From the NCBI GenBank assembly GCA_026419785.1, contig JAODTK010001076.1, positions 62,001-126,000 of the forward strand: a DNA stretch of 64,000 nt, in the 5' to 3' direction. The notes under the pieces were generated by a model, which was given only the letters and a program-made list of their open reading frames with translations, was not told the origin of the DNA and ran no database searches. This DNA is from Sclerodactyla briareus (Eukaryota; Echinodermata; Holothuroidea; Dendrochirotida; Sclerodactylidae). How positions within the stretch are numbered: position 1 is the stretch's first letter; each line of letters starts with the position of its first letter. Shown here in pieces: positions 11,690 to 25,029 of the stretch. Made by a program: the position numbers and the translations under genes.

Positions 11690-12290
11690 AATGTTCGCTA
11701 TAGAACTTCGATTTTGCATCAATTATGCAAATTCAGATTATATCGATAATTGCATATTTTATGCTGAAAATCTGATCAGATCAACTATCTCCCTCTATCC
11801 TGCACCTATGTGCAAACCAATTCCCATAGCACCGACGTTCATCGTTAACTCTTGCTACAAGCCTAAAACAACCCACAATTTTGAATTACAATTTAAAAAT
11901 TACACAAAATTCATCATGGTCATGGTGGGTCGGAACCCCCCATGACCCCAATTGATCACTGAATTTTTTGCAGTTCAGTAAACTTTTTTGCAGCTGGTAT
12001 TTAGCAAATGTTGCAGCCAAGCCCGTGTCGAGGGCCCATAAATTGTACAATTTGCCAATAGGGAGGGTGAGCCATTATGAGGGCGCACTTCCTTGGGTTT
12101 TCCGACCTCTCTGCGTAACGCTACCTGCAAGTAAAACCAAACGAATTACCATATATCAGGCTGACAATTTAAATCATTTTCATCTACCTCATATTCTGCA
12201 CCTATGTGCCAAACCAATCACCATAGCACTACATTTTTATCCATTATCTTGCGAATGAAGCCTGAACAATAAATTACATAAAACAGGCTA
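11690..12290. repeat. diverged direct duplication
   Basis: Two diverged copies share the block ctgcacctatgtgc followed by aaaccaat and ccatagcac. One copy is about 11700-11900 and the second about 12130-12290. The offset is about 390 bp. Confidence 0.6.
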
Positions 12291-12904
12291 ATTACCCTAC
12301 TTACTGACTTTTGTGCTCAAATCTAATCAGATCGTGTTCAACCCATCCCCATTTTTAATAATATACAAAATTCCATGGAAATCCATTCTTATAGTTTTTT
12401 TCGGAGAATTCTGTCTGCTAACGAGAAATGGGACACACTACCCAAAGTGATCGCTAGAGTATCTTCCAATTTTGCGCGAGAGAATGGTTGGGTCAAGCGG
12501 CGATCTGGGGAGGAGGGGGTGAGACGGCGTCCCCCAATATGTTGGTTGAGGGGGGACCAATGCATTCGTCCCCCCCGCCCCCCCATACTTGAGCCCGACA
12601 CTATTTCGTGAAACTGTTTCCGACATATGCAGCAGCAACCGTGTTTAAACGAAGCATAATGACCAAAAGTATCAAGGTGAGTGAGTGATCTGCTTGCCTC
12701 CATGTTATTTTCAGTCTGGGTTGTTCTCATTATCATTATGAAAGAACAAAGGGATGTTCCTCAACAAAATATGCCAGAAATTTAGTCTTGGGTGTTCTCA
12801 ATTATCAATGAAGAATTTTCTCCTCAATATCGTTGCATAAGACTGGCTTACCAGTTGTTAATGTTCATTCATTGGACGTTGTCGGTTTCCTGTTAGTAGT
12901 TGAA

Positions 12905-14100
12905 TAAACAAAACATACAAACCTATCTGGGTGAAGGGGTACCACCTGGTGGGATCTGTGATTTTTTTTATATGAAGTGCGGAACCCACTTGTGGAAAGT
13001 TGAGTGCACGGTGCAATACTATCACTATGACGGACACACAGTGCGGCATCGAAAATCGGCCGGGGAACGCCACAAATTACGTTGTCGAAAAACATGAGTT
13101 CAAAATTAGATCCAAATATGGCAGGAATTTTCGAATGGACAGTGCGTCGGGCCGTAGGGGACAAAAAACCTGGTTCCCCCGGTTGCCCCCATGAGATTTG
13201 AGATTAACAATATCCTTTAGTCCCATATTCGTAGTTCCTCCGTCCTCGACCCCGCCGATTTGGAACGCAGTTAAGCCTAGGATATGAGGAAGGTTGGATT
13301 TTCAAACGCATGTTTTATCCAGATAACTGGAAGTTCCTTGCTCTATCGGGGCCCGAAGTCAACCATGGTTTGAACAGTAGACCTAAAGCTAACTAGAGTC
13401 TCAATTTTTGGTGAGATGCTTTTCAATGTGCCAGAAACAGGGTATAAAAATTCGCGCTCCCCGTACACTGGTGAACAGTAGTATGGAGCACAAATTGTTG
13501 AAAATTTGACCAGAAAGGTAAGACGGGGCGCGTGAGACGCGGGTTGACTAAATGTTCAATTTTTCCACTGATTACAAAATTGTGATCCCAAAATGCCAGG
13601 TTTGAAGATTGGTACATGCAGCCCAAAACGCCCGGGAGAGTCATTTCACGCCATTGGGGTGCTTGCCGATACCAAACATTTTCTTGTCACTGTCCGCGCC
13701 CCCAAACTAGGCTGGCGCTCTGTTACATAGTATTCTTGTGCCCCTAAAGAATGTTTCTGCCCCCACCCCCAGTATGGAAAGTCTGGCGACGCCACTGTCG
13801 ATGGAATGCCCAAGTGGAAAACTCGTTGGTTTTGAAAGGGGAGGAGGTTAGGGCGACGGAGTGGTACATTCTACCACCTGGCGGGACCTGTGAATTTTCT
13901 GGCATATATGGTCTATTTGCAAGTTTATTCAGCAATCAATTTATGGGTGCGACCACTTGTTGAAAGTTGGGTGCGAGCACAGTGCATATACTAAAGGGGA
14001 AACACTGCGGGTGGGAACCCCTTTAAATAAGCCATCAAGATTCGGCCAGGGAACGCCACAAATTTGTGCAAGACCGGGTGATTCAAAATTCAGGTGAAAA
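12905..14100. repeat. direct repeat pair about 950 bp apart
   Basis: The segment at about 12930-13145 (taccacctggtgggatctgt ... ggggaacgccacaaatta) recurs at about 13870-14100 (taccacctggcgggacctgt ... agggaacgccacaaattt). The spacer ends with a transposon end (ggcgacgccactg at 13785-13797), so the duplication may be two copies of one mobile element or a segment split by insertion. Confidence 0.65.
13745..13797. mobile_element. right end of a hAT-like element (ggcgacgccactg)
   Basis: The sequence ending tctggcgacgccactg is the inverted form of the common cagtggcgtcgc terminus, and the preceding gtgcccctaaagaatgt is typical of such ends. A near match (gtctgcgacgccactg) occurs at 31647-31662. 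I could not find the matching left ends, so these are partial copies. Confidence 0.5.
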
Positions 14101-14129
14101 TAAGTTATATCTAAAGAATAGATTTCCTG

Positions 14130-14515
14130 ACATGATGATTTGTCTGGCCCCAATTCGAAATGTTCCTCCCATGGGCCTGTGGAGTAAAAAAATCTCAGGA
14201 CTATCTAGAAGGTCAGGAGGGGTCAGGGCATGTCGTGGGTTCAAATTGGATCTGAAAAATCTCGCGCTTCGCGTGAACGTGAGTGGTTGTGCCTTGCCAA
14301 TTTCCAATCGTCCTTCATGACCGTGACCTGTCTGGTCCCAATTGGAAATGTGCCTCCCATGGCCTGTTTTGGGAAGTAAAATCTCAGGCCTATCTAAGGA
14401 TAGGTCACGAGAGGGGTCAGTGCATTCCGTTGGTCAATTGGATTCTGAAAAATCTCGCGCTTCGCTTGCGACGTAGTGGTTGTTGCCATTGCCCCATTTC
14501 CATTGTTCTTTTCTG
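14130..14515. repeat. tandem duplication, unit about 190 bp
   Basis: Two adjacent copies each run from tgtctggtcc/tgtctggcccc through tcccatgg and gtaaaatctcagg to tgaaaaatctcgcgcttcgc and a gtagtggttgt-like tail. Copy 1 is about 14145-14320 and copy 2 about 14328-14515. They are not coding. Confidence 0.75.
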
Positions 14516-15106
14516 GACCTCACTTGCACGTTATTTTAGAATGGCACAGCACCCAATGCAAAAACCTGAAATGGACCTAAGTTTCAGGAGAACTTTTCAA
14601 AAAAAATTGTTATCATTGTAAGGAATGCTGCTTACTGTCTCATAAGGCAGGGAAGTGCCGTTTCCTGCATTAGGGGGTCTGCCAAACAACTTTTTCTTGG
14701 CGATACGCGCCACCCGGTGCTGGCACTCTGCTTAGATAGTGTTCATCTTATCCGTCCCCCAACGCCAACACAATGCTCCCGCCTTGGTTTGGTACGCCAA
14801 CCTCTTATGAAATGTTATTACCCACCCAGGCAACGTGTCTCTCACATAGAAGTGTTTGCAGCTTAACTATGCACACTTTTTCCACTTCCAATATTAGAGC
14901 AGAATGGAAATGAAATTTTGACTGGGTGTACCGCTACCCCTGAATTGGTGAGTGACTCCTCAGTTCAAGTCGAGTCTGCCAACCATGAGACTGAGAATGG
15001 CAGTTCCCTCCGCCCTCAATAACAAAATCCAGTAGTGTGCTAGGGTGGACTGGACAGTGCGGTCAGTGCCATTAGTCATGACTGTACCTAGTTAATGCGA
15101 TCATGG

Positions 15107-15683
15107 CAGGGATGCCAACAGATCCTTACTTTTTTCAAACTCTCCTATTTTTGCCCTTGCCTCTACTTCTCCTACATTTTCTCGAAAATCCTACTTTCTT
15201 TCACTTTCTCCTACTTTTTTTTCCCAAATGTTCGCTCAAAAAAAAAATCACACAAAAATTGAAGGATCGTGAGGAACTGCCATACACAGTATCACAGTAC
15301 TATGGAAATGGAAAAAAGTCCTGTCCTGAATGTAGCTGTACAGTCAAAGATGCATTCAGGACTTCTATCTGGAACTGCTAGAGGTAATGAGAAACATGAT
15401 CTCAAAACCGTACAGAGTACCAAAATGTCATGCAAGAGACCAAATGTGAGTATTTGGTAAATGTTCTAGAGAACACCCAATTGCCTGTTTGAGGGAGAGA
15501 TGCATTTCAGCCGAATCAGCTAAGCTATGCCGGGAATCTGCATGCCATTCTATCTATATCAATCCATCTAGGATAGGGATCTAGCATTTTTAGTTCAACC
15601 AGTCATTCTGGTGGAACCATGGTGATCAGCATTGCCATCTTTCTATCCATCATCCCATAATTAATTCCATCTGTAAATCTCAT
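15107..15683. other. no gene seen; transposon-like start
   Basis: Begins with cagggatgccaacagatcc followed by a run rich in tctcctactttt, which resembles a common mobile-element terminus. A related segment rich in ctactttttctcctaatt lies near 18950-19060. No partner end was found in inverted orientation. Confidence 0.35.
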
Positions 15684-16195
15684 CCCATGATAATCCCTCC
15701 AATCCATAATATCCATCCCATCCAGCATCTATCACAATTCATCCCATCCATTTCTCTAACTCCGATCTATCCACCCATCCCTCCTCTATCCATCCCATCC
15801 AGCCATCTATCCATCCATCCAGCATCTATCAAAACCCCATCATTCCCATCATTTCTTTCTATCCAACACATCCTCTATCCATACCCCCTCCCCCCCCCCA
15901 TCCCAATTTCCCATCAGCCGTCTATCCATCCAAACCATTCATCTATCCAACCATCCATCTATCCATCCATCCAACCACCTATCCACCCATTATCCCATCA
16001 GTTCGTCATCCAAACTCATCCATCTATCCAACCATCCAAGCCATCTATCCATCCAACATTTCCTCTATTCATACGATCTATCCAACCCATACCATTCATC
16101 TATCCATGCAGCCCATCCATTATCACATCTATCCATCCCATCTTTCTATCCATTCTCTCCATCTGTCCATTCCATCCAGTCTATCCCATCCCAAT
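15684..16195. repeat. (CCAT)n/(CTAT)n microsatellite
   Basis: About 500 bases of imperfect tetranucleotide repeats dominated by ccatccatctatcc. The long open frame across it is only the repeat read as Ile/His/Pro/Ser and is not a gene. Confidence 0.95.
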
Positions 16196-16259
16196 GAATC
16201 TTTGCCTACAAAGTGCCATTAGAAGGTCATAGCGTTCATCGCTGGTGGGTTTCAGGCTT

Positions 16260-17700
16260 GGTCACATAGTGTGATGTTGCGGCGTTTAAGTCCTTGGAGT
16301 TACAACGGGTAAATCTGGTGAAAAGAAGCTTTATGGGTCTCCAAATAGTCAGTGTTCATGAGACCTCTGAGGCATCTTTGTCTATTGTGAATGTTAAAGG
16401 TCATTGAAGGGGCCAAATAGACCATTGTGTGAAAAAATTTGCCTTTCTCTGACATTCTTTGAAGGTGCTGACCAAAGTGGGACACAATGTTTTCATTGAC
16501 CCGGCAGTCTGGGTTATCTTGACCATGAAAGCGTCAAAGGTCATGTGTGATGTGTGAAATTAGCCTGGTTGGGTTCACAAGTGTTCATTCTTTAAATGGA
16601 CGAATCTTTGGATGTTGACCATGTGAAGATCAAGGTTTAGAGGTCATTGAAGGGGCACAACTAACCATTGTGTGATTGCCATTATGGCCCTCACTTATCG
16701 TCATTCTGTGATGTATGTTGACCAATATAGGTAACATATGCATGCTGGGGCATTTTTGAACTTGTCATGGTCAATTCCAAAGGGTATTGGGGACAACATG
16801 GGCCACTTACAAGTAAATTGCCTTCGGGACCACCAATTATTTATTCTTCGATGGATGTTGACCAAATGTGGACACAAGTCATGATGTGGGGTAAACATTG
16901 GACATGTAAATGGTAAGAGATGACAATAGGCCAATTAGTGGAATTAAATATTTGGCACCAGATGTTCATCCTTGGATGAACACAGGGTTCATTGACTGCT
17001 GGTCATGAATAGACACGAACAGCCTTTGTGTGACTGCAAAATGCAATCTCCTGCAAAAGAATACTAGTTCCTTGAATGGTACCAGGGTTTCTAGGGTGTT
17101 TGCCTCTTTCACATGTTTTTTTATAAAGAAAGCATTTGAATAGGACAGTCGAATTAGCTGTTGGGTGAAACATTGCAAAAAATGCATCTTCTCCCTCTAT
17201 AGGAAGAGCAATTAGAAGTTCTTGAACATTGAACACATAACAGCACATGATTCTCTTGCAAGAAATATTGGTAACAATCAGGTGGTTGAGCTGCTGCACC
17301 ATTGGGTGACTCTCGTTGGTAGAAAGGAAATGAAAAACTCAAGTTAAATCAGGCATTGTGTGAATCTTGTGAAAATTACTAGGATGTTCTTACCATTCAA
17401 CACATAGCTGCACATTGGTCTTTGCAATGAAATAAGGAGAAATTTTGTATGGTTTGCGGCTTCAGACACATGGTGTGAAGCCCAAACTCTTGTTTGCAAC
17501 ATTTTACACAAAGACAATGTTTTCGAAGATAAGCATGACCAATTGGTGGCCAAAGGCAGTTTTCCACCCAAATGTCATCCTGCCTGGTGTTTTTCACTGG
17601 TTCACAGATTTTGGATGCTGAGTCGTATAATCATTAGAGTTAAAAACAGACAGGAACATCTGGTGAAAAGAATAGGCCTCCAACCAGTCCACAGTGTTCA
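16260..17700. repeat. degenerate tandem repeat rich in gaccattgtgtga
   Basis: Diverged units of about 130-170 bp contain recurring phrases such as ttgaaggggc, accattgtgtga, cattc-tt-gatgttgacca and gacacaa. The same family appears in reverse near 62380-62480 inside a CALR intron. I see no coding potential. Confidence 0.65.
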
Positions 17701-20700
17701 TTGACCCTGAGGCCATCTTTGACTATATTGTCCTGTGGAGTAAGGTGTGGACCTGTGAAGGATAACGATAATACAAAACGGCTGTCGCAAGCCTATTACA
17801 TAGATATGCGTAACCCAACTTCTGTATATACATCTGACTTGCCATATAATAAGCACCATAATCGGACGTGGCTAATATTACGGCTACCAATGTTCAGTGT
17901 TCCTTTGTGTATTCTGTATCGTTATTATTGTTAATTCAGGAGTCACCACAGTCTGTTATACAGGCAGCTCACACTGTTGATCGGTTTGTTCCCATTCCTC
18001 TTTCACTTAAATAATTTCTACCTTTGGAAGGCTTGCTGACTTCCTCTGTTTTCCTTCCACAAACATTCAGGCGTTGCAAGTTGGTTTTTTAAAAAATTTG
18101 GGGGGGGTTTTCTACGTTGTCCCTAAACTTACTATCTCTTGAAACACAATGGCTGATTGTGCAACTTTGTTGCCCTCTGAACTTACCTTTATGTGGTCAC
18201 AGATGTTCCAGGGGCAATCAAGGACCGACGTTGGGTCCAAGTATGGTCAACCTCCATCAAAGGGTGACTGTTGAGGGGCCGGCCCAGAATGCTTCTTTTT
18301 AACCGAGTTACTGTTTTAATATATATATGACATCACATCCTGGAATTTGTTAAACGAGCTGAAAGAAGCACCACCCAGGAACTTCGGACAAAGTTTCAGA
18401 AAAATCCAATGCACTTGAAGAATGATGAAAAGATATTTTGAAATTTTACATATAAAGCCTATTGTGCCCTTCAGTTAAATTTGATCTTGAACTTCCCAAA
18501 GCAAGAAATATTCCAGGGGGTCAATTTGAACATGGATTTCAAGTTGGTCAAATACATCAAAGGATGACCATTTGGGGGGACAGAAGGGCAAAGCTAACAA
18601 GTTGGTACTAGATAGTACATGTAGGTAGAATGGACAGGCAGATCACAATTCAGCTCATGGACACAGTGATTTGAGCAGAAAAATCACTACTGCTGGATCG
18701 AGGAGAAACAGTGTGGTCAGAAATCTTGGGACTTGTCAGGAGAGCTAAGAACGAATGGGCGAAAAATGCAGGAAAGTCATGAAAAACTAATTTTCACAAC
18801 CAGCTCTCGCTATGTTTTGAATTCCCTACTACATCCAGAGTCTTTGCATAGGTTTGATGAAATGACATAGAGAAAATCCCGGCTAACAGTCGTAATTGAC
18901 AGGAAACTACTTGTGAGAATCTCCGAACTTTAATCATACATTTCTGATTAAAATCTACTTTCATCCTACTTTTGGCAAACTTTCTACCTACTTTTTCTCC
19001 TAATTTTTTGTTTATTGGAAGTCCTGTTGCATTGGCCTGCATTGGATAAACAGTGGTATTTAGCTGACACAGGATACCAACTTTAAAGAACAATAGCAGA
19101 GGTATGGTAAGGTGTCATGAAATGTATTTGCAAGTTCACAGTTCAGCCAGTCAAATGAAAGGTCAAACAGGTAATTGACATATCAATGATCAGATTTCTT
19201 TGTCCGGACCAGTCATTCATCCATTTGCACCCTCCAGACCCTCGATGGGAGGAGAATGGCAGCCATGGGGGGTTGTTTCCTCATCAGATGGGGACTGGTC
19301 CGGTACGTAGTGACCATCAGGCGACACCCAGGGGATTCTGTAAGATCAAACCGAGTAAGATGGTTCAAATAAATACATCACTAAAAACATGTTATACAGT
19401 CTTGCCAGTCGAAGCAAGCTTGGTTCAAAAGCTTCCTATACACATCATTCGAGAAAACTGGAGGGTGGAATAAATGGGGATGGTGAGGTGGAGCGGGGAG
19501 GAGGTCCGGACCCCCCCCTGCAGTAAACCTTCCGATTACTCCCAACAAGTGGCCAACCCACACGCCTGACACACTCAAGCGCAGAAGAAATTTAACACTT
19601 CAAGAATCAAATGTTTTTGTCGCAAAGCAGAGAGGTTTCAACAGGAGCTAGTAGGGTGTTATGACTGTTTGGTGCAAAAGATGACGAGGAGGAAACATCC
19701 GTGGATCCTTGCGTAAAATACTTGGATAAGCCTACTGTACATATTATTACTCGTAGCACAATCCGGCCCCATATAAGTTCAACTGCTTGTATACCTCACT
19801 TCTATATTCGGTTCAAATTTAACTCTTTCTTTACTCCAAATTACCTCATTTCTCGTGTTCGAGGCAGAAAAAAATTCACCCTCAGCGTTTATGCGATAGT
19901 CCACACACCACCATTCCTGTACCAAGGGGATGCACATATGGCGTTTGTTCATTTAACCTTGAGCTGATTGATACCCTACAGTGAAATTTGCCCAAACAGT
20001 GGAGTTCACCTCCGTGATGGTATAAATCCTCAACACGGTGAACTTATTTGGTGCAAGAATTTCCCATGCAAGTTTGTGATAGGCTATTTACTATGCCTTT
20101 CAAGTTCTTCTCAATTCTTGGAAAACATGTATAGGCAATTTGAATGATGATTAAAGCACAAAACTTCTTAAATCCATGCAAGGGGATATGTTCTCAGGCG
20201 AAAACATACTAGTTCAAATGTTAGAGGAAGTCATTTTCACTTTGACCTGCAAATTTGTGTACTGAAAAAATGTACCAATAATTGGAATCATCACCATAGC
20301 CTTTACGAATCAGTTCCAACATGAGGTTAAAACCCTCCGACACAGACAATCAATATTTCTGATGAAACAGAATTTTCACTCTGTGCTGGAAAATATAGTT
20401 ATGTACACACCACCATCCAGTTGTTGTCCATGGCAAGCCATTGTAAAACTTGGGACTTGCAACAAACAGAGAGACACTGATGGTACTGATGAGGCCGATG
20501 AGATTGAGAGGGGGATCCCTTTTCGCGCCCAACACTGGAACACAGAGTAAGACAAAATATCAACATAGGACTGGAGTTGGTCTTAGTTCAGGACCATTTT
20601 AAGCTTACCACCCAGTCGAAGCTCTCAAAGTAGCTTTACACCCTGACAATTACTCACTTTGATGGGGCGCGATGGTAGGGCTGGTGGCTACCTCAGCCTT

Positions 20701-22645
20701 CGAAGCCTCTCTCCCTCCGACTCAAGGAGTGTGAGGATGTCCCCCTCCCTGACGGGGACCCTCACGTTCATGTGATGGAACGGTTGGTGTCGTCTAGGAA
20801 CTCATATTTCGCGGACCTGGGTACCACTGCACCCTGGATCCCGCCTGCAAGGACCTTGGTTACCTGCAGTTCAAGAGGGTTTTGCCAAAATAGGATCTGC
20901 GTAATTAAGCTATGTGCTGATGAGATGAAGGTAGCATAGTGATGATGTGATTGGCTATCGAAGGGGCAACAAAGGAGGCTTAGATTGAAAGTTTTATGCC
21001 TAAATTTTCATCTAGCTCCCAATCTACTAATTTTTCTCAGTTGTGTTCCACTGGACTGTTTTTATTATGCAGCGGGGGGGGGGGGTACGACACACAAGAG
21101 CAGCCAGCAGCCCTATAATCTGCATTAAGAGCTCCTTGACTGGCACTGACCTGCTCAAACTCGCTAGCTACAGAGGCAAGGTGTACCATCTATGACTTGT
21201 GCAGTATTTCTATATACCCCAAACTGACATTTTATTATAGATTGGAATGTGGTACTCTCAAACTTTTGTTGATTGATCTAGAATGATACACATTTTGTCT
21301 TGCTGGATGATGAAGGTCAGAAAGTGATGATCACTCTGTTGAGCCAATGAGTACTTGTATAAACCTTGCTAACAAAGTCATTAGGTCCAAAAAAATGGAA
21401 AATTAAAATGAGGCTGAATACCCGACATAGGCTAATACCATACCTATAGGTATACCCTACTATAGGACTTTCATGCCTAAAATAAATTTAAACCAGAGAG
21501 TGTTCATCCAACCCAATCACATAACAACATCTCATCAAATTTGGTCAAGTTATGGCTTTTGGAGAAGGAGAAACCCTGATAACGAGCAAAGTGTGACACA
21601 CACACCAACAAAGTCAAGTCTCTCAATATATGAATTTCATTCCGATCAGACTTGGCAGCAAGTGTCTCACGGAACTAGCTGAACTGAAAGACGGTAAATT
21701 GAGTGGGACAGTAGGAAGATGGCAAAGGAATGAATTTGCCCGCATAAATTACCTTCATTGGTGTCAAAAAAAAAAGAGGAAAAAAAAGAACGAAGACCCA
21801 AACATTTATGCTCCAAAAGACGAAGAAGGCAACATTTCAATTTTCAATGTAAAAAATACTGTTAAAATAACAGAGGAATTTTTGTTCACATTCATTATTT
21901 ATTAAAACACTTATGCTTGTAGTACTGTGAACTGAGAAAGAGAAACAGTGCTGGTGATGGATGCTCGAGTCGTTTGACTTGGACTCGAGTCATGGACTCT
22001 ATGACTTATTCTATTGGCCTAATGGCAAAACCCAGAGATTTTAAGTGTAAAGCCAAGGCCGCATGTGGCAGGTGCCAATTCAGGAATTGCACTGCAGACA
22101 AGCCCAGCCTATTCATAGAAATTCTGTTATATTGCCAATCTCAATATTGGTATGGAAGACCAGTTAGCCATGGGATGTCAAGCTAAGAGTTCTCCCATGA
22201 TGTTTTTTTTAGGATAGGGCGATGTATGGTCAATTACAAGACCATGGGTAACATTTCAGAGATGGCGGTGGAGTGGTGGATGTTGGTGCAAAGGTAGCAG
22301 ATGGAACATCACAATACATAGTCAATTCATGGAGTCGGCGTTACGTCAGTGCCGTACGGCTACAGGGGCTTAATTCAGTGTTAATTATATCTTAACGCTG
22401 GAAGGCTCATCCCAAGCTTCTGCAGTCAAATATTAACTACAGTTTTTTTTCGGGTTGGTGTTTGTGTGTGTGGCAACTTTTGCACAGGTTGAAAATATTG
22501 TTGGAATAATTCGTTCCCATCTTGGCCAACTGGACGAGATGGGGAGATCTGCAATGTTAATACATGAATCTATCATGAAAGTCGGATACACGATGTCAGA
22601 AAGATTGTCCTATTGACTTTTTAAAGGGTTTAGGCTCTTGTTTAT
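17701..22645. other. no gene seen
   Basis: About 5 kb without a supported exon. It contains a 10-base G run near 21075. A compact segment at about 20660-20880 (ggttggtgtcgtctaggaac, gacctgggtacc) vaguely recalls a tRNA-derived SINE but lacks a proper B box. Confidence 0.45.
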
Positions 22646-22647
22646 AA

Positions 22648-23843
22648 TTAGGTCATGCTAGAACATAATCTACCTGATCAGCAGTGTCGTAGGGCTCCTT
22701 AACTGTAACTTCCACTAGCACGAACAAAAATTTGACTAACCCGATAAAATTAGGCTGTAACTACTGCTACACAAGTTTAACTGTATATAGGCAATGGGTA
22801 CCTGGGGATAATCACCCATGCGATAACCATTCCTGGCTGCAACCCATAGCAACATGACTGTCCCGAAAGGGCAAATCCTTCAACGGCAAATTCTTTCTGG
22901 CCCATAGGAATGTTCTTCAGGCAAAATTGGATTTGTGTTGTAAAATTAAGAAACAAAAATGATAATTTGAGAAAAAAAAAAATTCCCACAAGGTAGCCAG
23001 TACCCCACCTAAGCCTACTGAACTTGCTATGCTTTCGGTACAGGGACCACACTTAGCCTAGATCAGAAAAGTGGTTTTATTTGAAGACACCTTGCAATAA
23101 CATGATTCAATCTTTTGTGAAAGCTGTTGGTATCAAACCCCATCTACATGCCTTGTTTCATTATGAGGATTTTAAATGTTTCATATTGAGAGTGATGTTT
23201 GTGCAGGAGTGTGAAAATAGTGTTTTCTCATGTTCGGCAGTGTAGATGTCTGACACAATTATATGCAGGTGCAACATGTGCTGAGAGAAAGTACCAAGAT
23301 GTAACGTTGAAAAGATTGAAAAATTCACTATTCCTGTTTTGGAAACCAGTGCGAGTAATTCCCACATATAAATTATTTTTGTGCACAGATCGTCGCGATC
23401 CCACACCTAGCGTGAACACTGATATCTAACGCACAGTTCACTCGGTGAGTCTGTGTACAGGTGGGGCCGGGCGGTTATAGACAACTTTGGTTATGGATAC
23501 GATGTGATCGAGCGACATGATCGCCTACAGGGCCTACATGATCGACCTACATTTTCGTGACGGTCAAGTGTTTGTGTCATGGCCGATGTTGGCGGTCTTC
23601 GCAGAGCTCATTTTCTGCGAATGTTTAGTTGCAAATAATGCTAGTTCGCTCAGTTGGGCGCTGATGAAAAGTTCATTGAAGGCGTTCAGGATCAGTGGTA
23701 GTTTTTTTTTCATTTTTAGTGTCCTAGACCCCAGCCCTTAAATGAATTTTCTACAGACGCGCGGCAGCTGCAGCAACGTTTCAGTAGCCCGAATGAAATT
23801 CGAGTAGCCCCGGGCTGTCGGCTTACGTAAATTTCGAGCACTG
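22648..23843. mobile_element. degraded copy of the composite (nested) DNA element
   Basis: Same family as the composite at 58406-60008 but in the opposite orientation and internally deleted. The left part (acctgatcagcagtgtcg ... acgaacaaaaatttgact) matches the reverse complement of 59930-60000. The right part (agtagcccgaatgaaatt ... gtaaatttcgagcactg) matches the reverse complement of the start of that element. An inner element ends at 23421 (cctagcgtgaacactg), at the same position within the outer sequence. No target duplication is preserved. Confidence 0.7.
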
Positions 23844-25029
23844 CTTCAAGAATAGATTCCCTTACGAAAAAAAAACGATAATCTCTCTGTGTATGTTTTG
23901 GAGAGTTTTTTTGGAGAGTTTTTTTTTTGGGAGTTCTACTGCCATAGCATTCAACTGAAAACATTTCAGCATAAATTTGAAGATGATACATCGTTTTGCC
24001 CAAACGGACAGTAGGAACAGTCATACATGCAATGTTTTATCGTTCATTCAAGCCAAAACATGTCTATATACCTACCATCATCATCTTATCTTCAGAAGCA
24101 AGCAAAGAAGAGGTTAGGAGGCCAAAGTTAGGTCATTGACCTGTAAAGTATTTCCTAATTGTTATACCCCCAGTTTACGTAAAGAAAAAAAAATATAGGC
24201 ACTCCTAATATATTGCCAAACGCCTCATCGGCAACCTCTGGGGCAATTTTACAAGACCGAATAACATGGAAAAAAAGATAAGAACTCGAAAGGAGATAGG
24301 TTCTCATTGATATTAAATTAGGCCTATGAATATGAATTAGCTATTTCATTCTCTATTTAAAATTATTACTGTAAAAATTGTTTTTGCCGGGCAAAATGAT
24401 ACTATAATAATTCCATGGAAGATTTGGCTATCAACGAAATTTCATCCCTTACAGTCTGCCCGGTGGAAACTATGTAGTCTCATGAAGAAAGTCGTCTTAT
24501 TTTTGGTTAGACTGAAAATGTTCGTGGTTATTCTACACAAATATTGATTTTGGTCTGTATATTCCAAAATAAGAATGCAATATGATTTGAGGGGCAGGCC
24601 CGATTTTTAGATTTTTTCTGTTGTCCGTCGGACAACAGTGTTGCATTTTTTGGTGGTCCGAAAGAGAGATAATGTTGTACGGCAAGTACCCGTTCATGAG
24701 TGAGCGCTTCTCTTGTTTGTGCCGCTGTAATGTTGCCACTTACACGTGTTCATGGAGAGGATAGCAACGCGATGGGACCTCACCCTACCACAAACCACTG
24801 ATGCAGATGCCCATGACTTTCACAGAATTTAAAGAACATTATTTCGCTCTCCTTGTCATAGCATAGCCATGTTTATAGGCAGGGTTTGACAGCCCACGCC
24901 TCATTGAAATTTCGTTGACGAGGTCTCTTTCATACTTGGCTTGGCTTTCCTTCCTGCTTATTTTTCTTCTGGCTCCTTAATTGAGGAGCTGCAGTAACGA
25001 CACATTGTTCAAAAAGATTTTAAAAGACC
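23844..25029. other. no gene seen
   Basis: A-rich and T-rich mixed sequence without splice-flanked frames. A short perfect hairpin (tgttgtccg, one base, cggacaaca) lies at 24619-24637. Confidence 0.45.

Larger units (their letters stand above)
10902..15100. other. repeat-rich sequence without genes
   Basis: No exon recognised. It contains pieces of several interspersed repeats and at least three local duplications listed separately. The phrase gcgcttcgctta and relatives (10610, 14255, 14457, 14725) recur and also occur in family-A elements at 9410 and 46410. An isolated transposon right end (tctggcgacgccactg) finishes at 13797. Confidence 0.5.

Noticed and set aside
15687-16232. 181-codon frame rich in Ile, His, Pro and Ser
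   Set aside because: It is only the (CCAT)n microsatellite read in one frame.
20641-20880. tRNA-derived SINE or tRNA gene
   Set aside because: The B box is missing (gggtaccactgc instead of ggttcgaatcc) and no tRNA fold is apparent.
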